The notes: a model not told the origin generated them from the sequence alone. DNA of 64,000 nt from Gemmatimonadaceae bacterium (GCA_019752115.1 JAIEMN010000008.1:1-64000), one strand, 5' to 3'; shown: positions 37,521 through 46,269, counted from the first letter of the stretch. A program made the numbers and translations.

Positions 37521-37907
37521 ATGGCCACGGTCCGCGGCGAACTGGTGCAGGAGTTCTACTCGATCGGTGAGGTGTGCGCGCTCACCGAGCTCAAGCCGCA
37601 CGTGCTGCGCTACTGGGAGAGTCAGTTCAAGCCACTCAACCCGGCCAAGAACCGCAGCGGCAATCGCGTCTACTCCCGACGCGAGGTGGAACTGATTCTG
37701 CTGGTGAAGCATCTGCTGTATACCGAGAAGTACACGATCGACGGCGCACGGCAGAAGCTGGATGAACACCGCAAGGGCGGCTCGCTGCGCACCGCGGCCC
37801 GTGCGGCGCTCGAAGTGGAGGCGCTCGAAAGCATCGAACGCGAAGTGAACGACCTGCTGTCGCTGCTGAACGCGCCGTTGACCGACGACCCCCCGCGCGG
37901 CGCCTGA
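37521..37907 (+). CDS. MerR-family transcriptional regulator
   Basis: The 128-residue protein has an N-terminal winged-helix of the MerR type: YSIGEVCALTELKPHVLRYW (about 13-32), then NRSGNRVYSRREVELI (about 44-59). A C-terminal helix (about 85-120) would dimerise it. No metal-binding cysteines are seen. It begins one base after the gpsA stop. Such MerR proteins next to gpsA are common; the target is unknown. Confidence 0.88.
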   Translation: MATVRGELVQEFYSIGEVCALTELKPHVLRYWESQFKPLNPAKNRSGNRVYSRREVELILLVKHLLYTEKYTIDGARQKLDEHRKGGSLRTAARAALEVEALESIEREVNDLLSLLNAPLTDDPPRGA

Positions 37908-37933
37908 GCCTGCGCCGACCCTCATTCCGCTCC

Positions 37934-38692
37934 ATGCGCATTCTCCTCAGCAACGACGACGGTATTCTGGCCAAGGGGCTCGGCGTGCTCGAACGCGCCT
38001 GTGAGCCTCTGGGCGAGCTCACCGTGGTCGCCCCCGATCGCGAACAGAGCGCCACAAGCCACTCGCTCACCCTGCATCATCCCCTCCGCCCGGTCCGGCT
38101 GGGCGAACGCCGGTGGCAGGTGGACGGGACGCCCACCGACTGCGTCATGCTGGCCTGCGAGGCCCTGCTCGACGCGCGCCCGGAGTACGTGATCAGCGGC
38201 ATCAATCACGGCCCCAACATGGGTGAGGATGTCCTCTACAGCGGCACCGTTGCGGCGGCGATGGAAGGGCTGGCCCTGGGCATTCCGGCGATCGCCATGT
38301 CGTTCGCCGGGAGCGTGCTCCGGGCGGACGCAGTGCTCGAAACACAGATCGAGCGTATCCGGGACTTGCTGCGCCATCTGATCGCGCTGCCGGCCTTCCC
38401 GCGCGACACGCTGCTCAACGTCAATCTCCCCGCGGTGCCTGGAGATCAGATCAAGGGCGTGAAGCTCACGCGCCTTGGGCGGCGGGTGTTCAGCGATTCG
38501 ATCACCCGCATGAAGGATCCGTGGGGGCGGGAGATCCTGTGGATCGGCGGCGGCTCGGTGGAGTGGAGCGGTCCGGAAGATTCGGATTTCCGCGCGGTGC
38601 ATGATGGCTACATCTCGGTGACGCCACTGCATCTCGATCTGACGCACCGCGATGTCCTCAACACGGCGACGGACTGGTGGCGGGACCTGTAG
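37934..38692 (+). CDS. surE: 5'/3'-nucleotidase SurE
   Basis: SurE dephosphorylates nucleotides and helps survival in stationary phase, often beside pcm. The 252-residue protein has the metal motif NDDG (7-10), an APDREQSATSHSLT block, and SGINHGPNMGEDVLYSGTVA (about 97-116). The next gene is pcm, overlapping by 16 bases, a classic pairing. Confidence 0.95.
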   Translation: MRILLSNDDGILAKGLGVLERACEPLGELTVVAPDREQSATSHSLTLHHPLRPVRLGERRWQVDGTPTDCVMLACEALLDARPEYVISGINHGPNMGEDVLYSGTVAAAMEGLALGIPAIAMSFAGSVLRADAVLETQIERIRDLLRHLIALPAFPRDTLLNVNLPAVPGDQIKGVKLTRLGRRVFSDSITRMKDPWGREILWIGGGSVEWSGPEDSDFRAVHDGYISVTPLHLDLTHRDVLNTATDWWRDL

Positions 38693-39333
38693 AGCCGGAG
38701 TACCGCGGCGCCCGCCGCCGGCTGGTCGAGGCGCTGCAGGACAAGGGAATCCGCGACCTCGCCGTGCTGCGCGCGATCGACACCGTACCGCGCCACCTGT
38801 TCGTGCCGCCCATGGTACGGCATCGTGCGTACGAGGATTCCGCGCTGCCGATCGGCAACGCGCAGACGATCTCGCAGCCGTATGTGCATGCGCGCGCGAT
38901 CGAACAGCTGATGCTCACCGGGAAGGAACGCGTGCTGGAGATCGGCACGGGCTCCGCATATCAGACGGCGCTGATCGCCGAGTTGGCGGCGCAGGTCTTT
39001 TCGGTGGAGCGCTTCCGGGAGCTGCTGGACCGGGCGCGGCCGCTGCTGGCGCAGGCCAACGTGCGCAACGTGAGTCTGTCGCTGGGCGACGGGACGCTCG
39101 GCTGGCGTGAGTATGCGCCGTACGACGGCATTGTCGTGAGCGCGGGGGCGCCGGCGGTTCCGCCGGCCCTCGAGTCGCAGCTCGCGGAAGGCGGGCGGAT
39201 GCTGATCCCGATCGGGGACAAGGAGGAGCAGATGCTGACGCTCTATACCAAGCGGGGCGGGCGCCTCGAGCGCCGTGACATCACGCCGGTCCGCTTCGTC
39301 CCCTTAATTGGGGCGCAGGGGTGGCCAGGGTAA
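38677..39333 (+). CDS. pcm: Protein-L-isoaspartate O-methyltransferase
   Basis: Pcm repairs isoaspartyl residues in aged proteins using S-adenosylmethionine. The 218-residue protein has VLEIGTGSAYQTALIAEL (about 87-104, motif I), SQPYVHARAIEQLML, and GGRMLIPIG (motif III). The GTG start at 38677 keeps the usual N-terminal helix. Confidence 0.94.
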   Translation: MAGPVEPEYRGARRRLVEALQDKGIRDLAVLRAIDTVPRHLFVPPMVRHRAYEDSALPIGNAQTISQPYVHARAIEQLMLTGKERVLEIGTGSAYQTALIAELAAQVFSVERFRELLDRARPLLAQANVRNVSLSLGDGTLGWREYAPYDGIVVSAGAPAVPPALESQLAEGGRMLIPIGDKEEQMLTLYTKRGGRLERRDITPVRFVPLIGAQGWPG

Positions 39334-39435
39334 CTCTGGTTTGCGCCGGTCGCGCTCCCCAGCGCATCTTCGCGAACGGCGTTTCGATGGTGGCCGATGC
39401 CGGCCGCGGTCCTCTGCCTCTGGTCTGATCCCGAC

Positions 39436-40782
39436 ATGACGACTTCCGCCTCCGCGTCCGGCCCTTTCTCCTCTCAAACAGCGCGCTTTTCGGTGCCGCC
39501 GTTTGCCGGTCCCTCGACGGGTTTGGCGAGCGCGGTGCTCACGCCCGCGCCCCGCTGGGATACCGGGCCGTTCGTGCCGGCGCCCTGGCGCGCGAGCATG
39601 TCGACGCGACTCGTGGCGACCCCCGCGCTACCGGCAGCGGCCATCGGCACGCCGGTGCGGAGTGCCACGCCCGTCATGTCCGCGGCGCCGATTGCCACGC
39701 CGAGTGACTCCGTACCCGCGCTGTTCAGTCACGTCACCGACGAGCATCCGCTCCCGTCGATTCGGGAGTTCCTGAGCAGCGACGCCACCACCGAGCGCGA
39801 GACGTCGGGCGAGCTGCCGTGGATCGATCAGTTCCTCGCGAATACGCCGGTGGCGCCGATGGAAGCGATCGCCGGCCCGCCGGATGCCTATCGCTACTCC
39901 ACGCCCATCTCGTCGCCGGTGATCGTGCCGAATGACGCGCTCGAGTCGGCGATGATCGAGTCGGCGATGATCGAGGCGGCGATGAGCGAGGTGGAGGCCG
40001 CTGCCGAAGCGCCTGTCCTTGAGCCGGAGTCCGCGCCAAAGTCGGCGCTGGAAGCGGAGCCGGATGCGGCGCCGATCCAGGAATCAGCATCGCCGTACGT
40101 GGCCGACACGTCGTTTGCGCAGCCGACGCCGTTGTACAACACGCCGGTGTCCTTCACGCCGGTCGCGAGCCACACGCCGTTGCGGGTCGATGCGGTGCCG
40201 CCGTTTGTGCCACCGTATGTACCGCCGGCGGAGGCATCGGCTGAAGCCGCCGCGGAGACGGAGATCGAGCCGGTGTCCGAGCCGATCGCCGAGCCGGTTG
40301 GCGAGCCGATTGCCGAGCGATTCGAGACCCACGCACCGGAGGCGGTCACGGAGCCCGTCGCCGACGAGTGGCCGCTCGCCGAGACGGCGCACGCGCTCGA
40401 CGAACTCGCGCGCGATCTGTCGGTGAGCGCCGCGGAGGCGGCGGAGAATCCCGCGCGGCTCTTCAGCGAGCCTGCCGATGCGGCGGCGCTCCCGGCGTGG
40501 AGCGACGACGATCTGCTCAACATCATGCCGACGCGTCCGGTGACGCCGGTGACGGGCACGCCGATTCACGCGACGCCCGTGCAGGCACTCTTCGCGGAGG
40601 AAGCGGAACCCGAGCAGGCCGCCGCCGATGCGAGTGCGATTGCCGCGGCGCAGGCCCTGGAAGTGCTCGCGCAGCGCGTGCGCAACGGCGAGCTCCAGTT
40701 GCCGGGCTACGATCCGCGCATGGGCGATGCGGCCGCGCTCGTTTCGGCGTTGGCGGCGCTGTTGGGGATTCGACTGGGGTGA
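39436..40782 (+). CDS. Low-complexity Ala/Pro/Glu-rich protein of unknown function
   Basis: The 448-residue protein has no domain I recognise. It is acidic and rich in Ala, Pro, Glu and Thr, with recurrent short blocks such as TPV/TPI, tandem repeats (see 39943-39987 and 40267-40314) and no clear signal peptide or membrane helix. The last 60 residues look more ordered and helical (AAQALEVLAQRVRNGELQLP, then ALVSALAALLGIRLG). The ATG at 39436 is chosen over one 39 bases earlier because of position only. It overlaps the acylphosphatase start (GTGA). The ORF is long and on the operon strand, so it is probably real. Confidence 0.7.
   Translation: MTTSASASGPFSSQTARFSVPPFAGPSTGLASAVLTPAPRWDTGPFVPAPWRASMSTRLVATPALPAAAIGTPVRSATPVMSAAPIATPSDSVPALFSHVTDEHPLPSIREFLSSDATTERETSGELPWIDQFLANTPVAPMEAIAGPPDAYRYSTPISSPVIVPNDALESAMIESAMIEAAMSEVEAAAEAPVLEPESAPKSALEAEPDAAPIQESASPYVADTSFAQPTPLYNTPVSFTPVASHTPLRVDAVPPFVPPYVPPAEASAEAAAETEIEPVSEPIAEPVGEPIAERFETHAPEAVTEPVADEWPLAETAHALDELARDLSVSAAEAAENPARLFSEPADAAALPAWSDDDLLNIMPTRPVTPVTGTPIHATPVQALFAEEAEPEQAAADASAIAAAQALEVLAQRVRNGELQLPGYDPRMGDAAALVSALAALLGIRLG
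39943..39987 (+). repeat. Three tandem 15-bp units
   Basis: GAGTCGGCGATGATC occurs twice in a row, then a third copy with two changes (GAGGCGGCGATGAGC). It codes for ESAMI-ESAMI-EAAMS within the low-complexity protein. Confidence 0.9.
40267..40314 (+). repeat. Four tandem 12-bp units
   Basis: Four degenerate units of GAGCCG followed by two codons encode EPVS-EPIA-EPVG-EPIA, an EP-rich spacer within the low-complexity protein. Confidence 0.85.
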
Positions 40783-41099
40783 GTGCGCCTGACGCCGGAC
40801 CGGTCGACGAGGGCGGCGCCACCGGGCATCGTTTTCGGGTGGCCGGGCGCGTGCAGGGGGTGGGCTTTCGCTGGTTCGTCCGTGAGCGCGCCCGCGCACT
40901 CGGCGTGGCCGGCTGGGTGCGCAATGAGCCCGATGGCACCGTGCTGCTCGAAGTCGCCGGCGCCGCGGACGCGGTGCAGGCGCTGCGCGAGGCGATTGCC
41001 GTTGGGCCGAGTGGTGCCCAGGTGAGTGCGGTGCACGCGGAGACGATCTCGGTCGTCGATGCCGGAGCGCTCCCGCAGCCCTTTGCCGTGCACCGCTGA
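40779..41099 (+). CDS. acyP: Acylphosphatase
   Basis: Acylphosphatase hydrolyses acyl phosphates. The 106-residue protein has the motif GRVQGVGFRWFVRERARALG (23-42) with catalytic Arg31 and VRNEPDGTV with catalytic Asn49. Its 17-residue N-terminal extension is unusual but small. The GTG start overlaps the preceding stop (GTGA). Confidence 0.93.
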   Translation: MSAPDAGPVDEGGATGHRFRVAGRVQGVGFRWFVRERARALGVAGWVRNEPDGTVLLEVAGAADAVQALREAIAVGPSGAQVSAVHAETISVVDAGALPQPFAVHR

Positions 41100-41122
41100 G
41101 CGACGCGCACTATTTTCGGCGC

Positions 41123-41671
41123 ATGTCGAGCACTCTGCCTGCGCGCCTCGCGGCGACCATTCGCGACGTTCCCGATTTCCCCACGCCGGGGATTCTCTTC
41201 AAGGACATCACGCCGGTCCTGGCCAATCCGGGGCTGATGCGTGAGGTGACCGCCGCGCTGGCGGCGCCGTTCGTCGCGGCGGGGATCACGCATGTCGTGG
41301 GTGTGGAATCGCGCGGCTTCCTGTTCGGCATGCCGCTCGCGCTGGCGCTCGACTGCGCCTTCGCCCCCGCGCGTAAACCCGGCAAGCTCCCGTGGAAGAC
41401 AGAGCGCGAGGCGTACGCGCTCGAGTACCGCAGCGACGTCCTCGAGATGCATACCGACGCGCTCGCGATCGGCATCGCCGACGGACACCGCCCGCGCGTG
41501 CTGGTGATCGACGACGTCCTCGCGACTGGAGGGACCGCGGCGGCCACCTGTCGGCTGGTGGAGCGATTGGGCGGGGAGGTGGTGGCGGTGGGCGTGCTGG
41601 TCGAGCTCGCGTTTCTGTCGGGGCGCGCCGCACTTGGCGATCGCACCGTGCACTCGGTGGTGACCTTCTGA
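41123..41671 (+). CDS. apt: Adenine phosphoribosyltransferase
   Basis: Apt salvages adenine to AMP with PRPP. The 182-residue protein has the PRPP-binding loop VLVIDDVLATGGTAAAT (about 127-143), the family motif DFPTPGILFKDITPVL (about 15-30) and GVESRGFLFG. The length is standard. The stop overlaps the next start (TGATG). Confidence 0.95.
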   Translation: MSSTLPARLAATIRDVPDFPTPGILFKDITPVLANPGLMREVTAALAAPFVAAGITHVVGVESRGFLFGMPLALALDCAFAPARKPGKLPWKTEREAYALEYRSDVLEMHTDALAIGIADGHRPRVLVIDDVLATGGTAAATCRLVERLGGEVVAVGVLVELAFLSGRAALGDRTVHSVVTF

Positions 41672-42141
41672 TGCGCGCGGTGCGGCGGATGGTCGGCGCG
41701 TTCGCGGCGGTCGGTGCGGCCGGCTGCGCCTCGACGTCAGCGCGCACGCCGGCGCGCACGCCAGCGGATCGCTCAGCCGCCATGAATGCGCTCGTGACCC
41801 AATGCCGCTCGGGTACGGCGACCTACACCGTCAAGAACGAACTCGCGCGGCGCGTCGCGATCTATCAGACCGGCGGCGGCTCGGGCACCATCCCGCGGTT
41901 CGTGGACGTGCTCGACGCCGGCGAGAGTCTCCAGATCGAAGGCTTGCCGATCACGGCCACGAGTACGGCCAAGGGCGCGCGGCTCTCGACGGTCTACTTC
42001 TTTGGCAGCGACGACATGGGTGGCGAAACGCACCCCAGCCCCCTCCGGTTATTCGAGCAGCGCAGCATCAAGACGAAGATCACCTGCGACGCCCCGAAGC
42101 CGCCCGAGCCGGAGTTGTGGGCGTCACACCGGCGGCACTAG
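41671..42141 (+). CDS. Small lipoprotein of unknown function
   Basis: The 156-residue protein has a lipoprotein signal: a basic start, a short hydrophobic stretch and the lipobox VGAAGC with Cys19. The mature domain has no motif I recognise; two further cysteines (in TQCRSGT and KITCDAP) might form a disulphide. It overlaps apt by one base. Confidence 0.65.
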   Translation: MRAVRRMVGAFAAVGAAGCASTSARTPARTPADRSAAMNALVTQCRSGTATYTVKNELARRVAIYQTGGGSGTIPRFVDVLDAGESLQIEGLPITATSTAKGARLSTVYFFGSDDMGGETHPSPLRLFEQRSIKTKITCDAPKPPEPELWASHRRH

Positions 42142-42164
42142 TTTCCGAAGCCGTCTGATGGTCC

Positions 42165-42240
<76 letters not shown>

Positions 42241-42246
42241 TGACGC

Positions 42247-42280
42247 CAGCCCGGTGTTCGCGGAATGCGAACCCGGGCTG
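42247..42280. terminator. Bidirectional terminator hairpin after tRNA-Arg
   Basis: CAGCCCGG-(T)-GTTCGC pairs with GCGAAC-CCGGGCTG around a 5-base loop, over 14 base pairs with one bulge. No long T-run lies on either side, so strength is uncertain. It separates the tRNA from the convergent MoaD-like gene. Confidence 0.6.
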
Positions 42281-42287
42281 GTGTGCG

Positions 42288-42614
42288 TCAGCCCCCGGCC
42301 ATCGCGCCCACGATCAGGAGCGGCTCATCGCCGCGGCGCACCGCTTCGGGCAGGGGCTCGGCCAGATCCTGATGTGACCAGTCGCGGGCGCAGGCATAGA
42401 AGCGCACAAAGGCGCGTCGCTGGCGCGTGCTGCGATCGCGAATGGTGCCGCGCAGCATGGGGTACATCGCTTCCAGGGCATCCACCACGGCGTGCACGTT
42501 TGCGGGCGCCGCGAGCGACACGCGCACTTCACTCGCGGCACCGGCGAGCGCGCGCAGGGGCGATGGGAGTACGACGCGGATACACTCCGCGGCCCGGGCT
42601 GGCGCGTCGCTCAT
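42288..42614 (-). CDS. MoaD/ThiS-like beta-grasp sulfur-carrier protein
   Basis: The 108-residue protein has the beta-grasp pattern of MoaD and ThiS ([14 protein letters not shown] at the start, then [15 protein letters not shown]) and ends in GAMAGG. A free C-terminal Gly-Gly is the site that is adenylated and thiocarboxylated by an E1-like enzyme. It is encoded after, and overlaps by ATGA, the Asp-box propeller gene, so the two are co-translated; a MoeB-rhodanese E1-like gene lies divergently next to them. A role in molybdopterin synthesis is not supported by any moa gene nearby. The ATG at 42614 is in frame; a longer ORF is not needed. Confidence 0.85.
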   Translation of the reverse strand: MSDAPARAAECIRVVLPSPLRALAGAASEVRVSLAAPANVHAVVDALEAMYPMLRGTIRDRSTRQRRAFVRFYACARDWSHQDLAEPLPEAVRRGDEPLLIVGAMAGG

Positions 42615-43726
42615 GCGAGCGTCTGCACCTCGACAGACAGCACCGGCGGCAGATCGTGCACAATGGCCGACCAGTGATCGCCCCCATCGGGGCTGACATA
42701 CACTTGCCCACCCGTGGTACCGAAGTAGATGCCGCAGCTGTCGAGTGTGTCCACGGCCATCGCATCGCGCAGCACGTTCACGTAGCAGTCGCGCTCGGGC
42801 AGCCCGTTCCCGAGGCATTCCCACTCGTGGCCACCCGTGCGGCTGCGATACACACGCAACTGGCCATCGGGCGGAAAGTGGTGCGCGTCGCTTGTGATGG
42901 GCACGACGTACACGGTATCCGGTTCGTGGGCATGCACATCGATGGGAAAGCCGAAGTCGGTGGGGAGATTGCCGCTCACCTCATACCAGCTGTCGCCCCC
43001 ATTATCGCTGCGCATCACATCCCAGTGTTTCTGCATATAGAGACGCTGCGGATTGCTGGGGTGCATCGCGATGCGGTGCACGCAGTGACCAACTTCGGCG
43101 TCCCGATCGGGGATCTGCTCTGATCGCAGCCCCTTGTTGATTGGCGTCCACGTGGTGCCGCCGTCGGTCGATCGAAACGCCCCCGCCGCGGAGATCGCCA
43201 CGTAGAGGCGGTTGGCGTCGGCCGGATCGAGCACGATCGTGTGCAGGCACATCCCACCCGCGCCCGGCTGCCAGTGCGGGCCACTGCCATGGCCGCGCAG
43301 CCCCGACAGCTCCTGCCAGCTGGCGCCGCCGTCGGTGGACTTGAACAGCGCTGCATCCTCCACGCCGGCGAAGACGGTGTCGGGCTCGGTGAGCGACGGC
43401 TCGAGATGCCAGACGCGCTTGAACTCCCACGGATGCGGCGTGCCGTCATACCACTGATGCGTGCCCGGCACGCCATCGTAGGCGAAGTGGTTGTCCGTGG
43501 CCTGCCACGTGCGTCCCCCATCGTCGGAACGCTGAATCAGCTGGCCGAACCATCCGCTCGACTGCGACGCGTACAGGCGATCGGGATTGAGTGGCGACGC
43601 CTTGAGATGATACATCTCCCACCCCGGGAAGTGCGGCCCGTCGACCGTCCATTCGCGGCGCGCGCCATCGGCGCTCAGGATGAAGGCGCCCTTGCGGGTT
43701 CCGACCAACACGCGAACACGACTCAT
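42611..43726 (-). CDS. Asp-box (BNR-repeat) beta-propeller protein, sialidase-like
   Basis: The 371-residue protein holds six Asp-box motifs (S/D-x-D-x-G-x-x-W): RSDDGGRTW (66-74), KSTDGGASW (129-137), RSTDGGTTW (185-193), RSDNGGDSW (239-247), RSRTGGHEW (294-302) and VSPDGGDHW (344-352). That predicts a six-bladed propeller. No signal peptide is seen (it starts [13 protein letters not shown]), so it is probably cytoplasmic, unlike true secreted sialidases. It sits upstream of and overlaps the sulfur-carrier gene. Function unknown. Confidence 0.85.
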   Translation of the reverse strand: MSRVRVLVGTRKGAFILSADGARREWTVDGPHFPGWEMYHLKASPLNPDRLYASQSSGWFGQLIQRSDDGGRTWQATDNHFAYDGVPGTHQWYDGTPHPWEFKRVWHLEPSLTEPDTVFAGVEDAALFKSTDGGASWQELSGLRGHGSGPHWQPGAGGMCLHTIVLDPADANRLYVAISAAGAFRSTDGGTTWTPINKGLRSEQIPDRDAEVGHCVHRIAMHPSNPQRLYMQKHWDVMRSDNGGDSWYEVSGNLPTDFGFPIDVHAHEPDTVYVVPITSDAHHFPPDGQLRVYRSRTGGHEWECLGNGLPERDCYVNVLRDAMAVDTLDSCGIYFGTTGGQVYVSPDGGDHWSAIVHDLPPVLSVEVQTLA

Positions 43727-43856
43727 GCGTGACTCCGGTAGAGGTGGGGACGCTGAACATACGGGGCAGGGACGGGACCGGCCGGATCACCCGCACCGAT
43801 TGCCTCGCGCCCGCCGCGGCCTCACACTTCGACTTCCACCCGAGCCGGAAATCATC

Positions 43857-45032
43857 GTGGGTTCAGCCGCTCCGCCAGACGCCCGCACCGCGCATGCCGC
43901 GCCGCTCTCCGCCGATGAGCGCGCCCGGTACGCGCGACACCTCATCCTGCGCGACGTGGGCGAGGCTGGGCAACTGCGCCTCAAGCAGGCCCGGGTGCTC
44001 CTGGTGGGCGCCGGTGGGCTGGGGTCCCCCTGCGCCCTGTACCTCGCGGCCGCGGGCGTCGGGACGATCGGCGTGGTGGACCACGATCGGGTGGACGTCA
44101 GCAACCTCCAGCGTCAGGTGTTGCACGGCACCCGCGACGTCGGGCGCTCGAAGCTCGAGTCGGCGGCGGATCGGCTGCATAATCTCAACCCGCATGTGCA
44201 GGTGCAGGGGCACGATGCGTGGCTGACCAGTGCCAACGCGCTGCACCTCATCCAGCAGTACGACGTCGTGGTAGACGGCACCGACAACTTCGCGACGCGC
44301 TATCTCGTCAACGACGCGTGCGTGCTGACGGGACGCCCGAATGTCCACGCCTCGGTGTTCCAGTTCGATGGCCAAGCGTCGGTCTTTGCCACGGAGCAGG
44401 GGCCGTGCTATCGCTGCCTCTATCCCGAGCCGCCGCCGCCCGGCCTCGTGCAGAACTGCGCCGAGGGCGGGGTGCTCGGCGTGCTGCCGGGGCTGCTTGG
44501 GACGATCCAGGCGGTGGAGACGCTCAAGCTGTTGCTGGGAATCGGCGAGACACTTGCCGGCCGGCTGCTCATGGTGGACGCGCTGGGGATGGCCTTTCGC
44601 ACGATCGCGATTGAGCGCGATCCGGCGTGTCCGGCCTGCGGGACGCGCACGCTCACGGCGCTGATCGACTACGACCAGTTCTGCGGGACGGCGCCCTTGA
44701 GGGACACGGGTACGCCCGCGGTTCGTGCGGTCACCGTGGCGGAGGCGCGCGCGCAACTGGCCGCGTCGCGGCCGCCGGGGGTGCTGGACGTTCGGGAGCC
44801 GGACGAGGTAGCCGCCGGTATGATCCCGGGGGCGGTGCACATCCCGCTCGGGCAGGTCGCCGCGCGTGCCGGCGAGCTGCCCGCCGACCGCGCCTGGCTC
44901 GTGGTCTGCCGGAGCGGCAAGCGTAGCACGGAGGGGGCGCGGCTGCTGGCCCTAGCGGGCCTGTCCGATGTGGCGTCGCTGGCGGGGGGGATGCTGGCCT
45001 GGGAGGCAGCGGGGGCGCCGATCTCCCGGTAG
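43857..45032 (+). CDS. moeB: MoeB/ThiF-type E1 enzyme fused to rhodanese
   Basis: This 391-residue protein adenylates the C-terminus of a MoaD/ThiS-type carrier and transfers sulfur to it. The E1-like domain has the ATP loop GAGGLGS (51-57), two zinc CxxC pairs (CYRC 184-187, CPAC 258-261) and the expected catalytic Cys201 (NCAEGG). The rhodanese domain (about 290-391) has its active-site Cys351 in CRSGKRS. The GTG at 43857 is chosen because it starts the family's N-terminal helix region; the frame reaches further upstream into the divergent promoter area. It is divergent from the carrier-propeller pair. Confidence 0.93.
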   Translation: MGSAAPPDARTAHAAPLSADERARYARHLILRDVGEAGQLRLKQARVLLVGAGGLGSPCALYLAAAGVGTIGVVDHDRVDVSNLQRQVLHGTRDVGRSKLESAADRLHNLNPHVQVQGHDAWLTSANALHLIQQYDVVVDGTDNFATRYLVNDACVLTGRPNVHASVFQFDGQASVFATEQGPCYRCLYPEPPPPGLVQNCAEGGVLGVLPGLLGTIQAVETLKLLLGIGETLAGRLLMVDALGMAFRTIAIERDPACPACGTRTLTALIDYDQFCGTAPLRDTGTPAVRAVTVAEARAQLAASRPPGVLDVREPDEVAAGMIPGAVHIPLGQVAARAGELPADRAWLVVCRSGKRSTEGARLLALAGLSDVASLAGGMLAWEAAGAPISR

Positions 45033-45126
45033 TGCGCCTCCGGGGGTGGTGCCTTGCGCGGCCTGAGTACGCTATCTTGCTAGGCTAGTTTGCTGGTCCT
45101 TCTGTCCCTTATCCGGCCGTATCCGC

Positions 45127-45786
45127 ATGGCGCAGGCATCCCGTTCCGCCCAGTCCTCCGCGTCCAGTGAGGACGCTCTCGAGTCGCTGTCTACGTGGTT
45201 CCAGACGAACAGCAAGCTGATCGGTGGTGTGATCGGCGGCGCCGCGGTGGTTGGCGCGCTGATCGTGGGCTACCGGAGCTGGAGCGGCTCGACGCGTGAG
45301 AAGGCGTCGACGGCGCTGTACCAGGCGCAGGGCGCGTTCGCCGAGGGCAAGTGGGCGGAAGCCCAGTCGTCGCTCGAGAAGGTCGCGACGCGATACTCGG
45401 GCACCGCCTCGGGGCAGCAGGCGGCCGTGCTGGCGGCGCAGGCCATGTACGAGCAGAAGAAGTACGACGACGGGATCAAGGCGCTCGAGAAGGCGTCGGC
45501 CGGCGCGTCGTCCGACTTCAAGTCGGCGATCGAGGCGCTGATCGCGGCCGGGTACGAGATGAAGGGGTCGTGGAACGACGCCGCGACGCACTACGCCAAG
45601 GCGGCCGACGCGGCGCCGTTCCCGGCGGACAAGCACCAGTACCAGGCGTCGCAGGCCCGGAGCCTTCAGGCGGCCGGCAAGACGGCTGAGGCCAAGAAGC
45701 TGTGGGAGACGCTGGCGGCCATCGACGGCGACCCGGTGCAGCAGGAAGCGAACGTCCGCCTGGGCGAGCTGAGCGCGAAGCCGTAA
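45127..45786 (+). CDS. Membrane-anchored TPR protein (YfgM-like)
   Basis: The 219-residue protein has a single membrane helix (about 31-49, LIGGVIGGAAVVGALIVGYR) after a short cytoplasmic tail, then tetratricopeptide-like repeats in the periplasm (about 60-215; for example YQAQGAFAEGKWAEAQSSLE). YfgM, the E. coli relative by layout, assists envelope protein export. It is the last plus-strand gene before the terminus. Confidence 0.75.
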   Translation: MAQASRSAQSSASSEDALESLSTWFQTNSKLIGGVIGGAAVVGALIVGYRSWSGSTREKASTALYQAQGAFAEGKWAEAQSSLEKVATRYSGTASGQQAAVLAAQAMYEQKKYDDGIKALEKASAGASSDFKSAIEALIAAGYEMKGSWNDAATHYAKAADAAPFPADKHQYQASQARSLQAAGKTAEAKKLWETLAAIDGDPVQQEANVRLGELSAKP

Positions 45787-45793
45787 CCCGGTT

Positions 45794-45827
45794 GTTCACA
45801 TGACGCGATCTCGCGTCGGAATGTGAC
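45794..45827 (+). other. Imperfect hairpin after the TPR gene
   Basis: TCACAT-GACGCGA and TCGCGTC-GGA-ATGTGA can pair with a 2-base loop and a small bulge. It directly precedes the terminator at 45829. Confidence 0.5.
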
Positions 45828-45828
45828 G

Positions 45829-45868
45829 AGGCGGCCCGGTCCACATGGATCGGGCCGCCTTTACTTTT
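45829..45868 (+). terminator. Intrinsic terminator after the TPR gene
   Basis: AGGCGGCCCG pairs with CGGGCCGCCT and is followed by TTACTTTT. It ends plus-strand transcription at the chromosome terminus. Confidence 0.85.
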
Positions 45869-45993
45869 GTGAGCGGCGACCTGGCCATGATTGCCATCGC
45901 TCACGGATCGGCGTGGCCAGCATATATCCACGAGAGGGGAGATGGTCACACTTCTGAAATGAGACGCTTTGCTGTGCATATCCGGCAATCATT

Positions 45994-46021
45994 AGTGCGC
46001 ATAATACATGTTATGTAAACT
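45994..46021. other. dif: Chromosome-dimer resolution site dif
   Basis: The 28-base site has an 11-base left arm AGTGCGCATAA (one change from the E. coli XerC arm GGTGCGCATAA), a 6-base centre TACATG, and an 11-base right arm TTATGTAAACT, identical to the B. subtilis XerD-type arm. XerC/XerD recombine here to resolve dimeric chromosomes. Genes converge on this point from both sides, and the surrounding DNA is AT-rich for this genome, both typical of the terminus. No xer gene is in the window. Confidence 0.9.
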
Positions 46022-46269
46022 AAAGATGGTGGATAACTGTGGGAAAGTTTGAGGAGATTCCCACGCCAGCCTGCACAAAACTGTCTAACCGATTGCAGTA
46101 CATTCTTTTACGATAACCCCGATAGCCCAGACTGCTCCTCGGGAATCACGGATGGTCAAAGTGTCCACCTCTCCACATTCCGATTGGTGATCTGCGAACC
46201 GTGGGCAACCGGCCACCAACGTTGGTGTACGCGTCGCCCGATTCACGCCCGCTTTTGGGCGTTGTGGAG
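46022..46269. other. Gene-free AT-richer region beside dif
   Basis: No gene is supported here. The frames of 84 and 69 codons that exist lack family resemblance and ribosome-binding sites, and lie on opposite strands of the same DNA. The composition is clearly richer in A and T than the flanking genes, as at many termini. Confidence 0.6.

Noticed and set aside
46028-46036. A DnaA-box-like GGTGGATAA and AT-rich DNA, suggesting a replication origin
   Set aside because: Only isolated near-matches to the box are present, no dnaA, gidA or rpmH is near, and genes converge here, which fits a terminus and the dif site instead.
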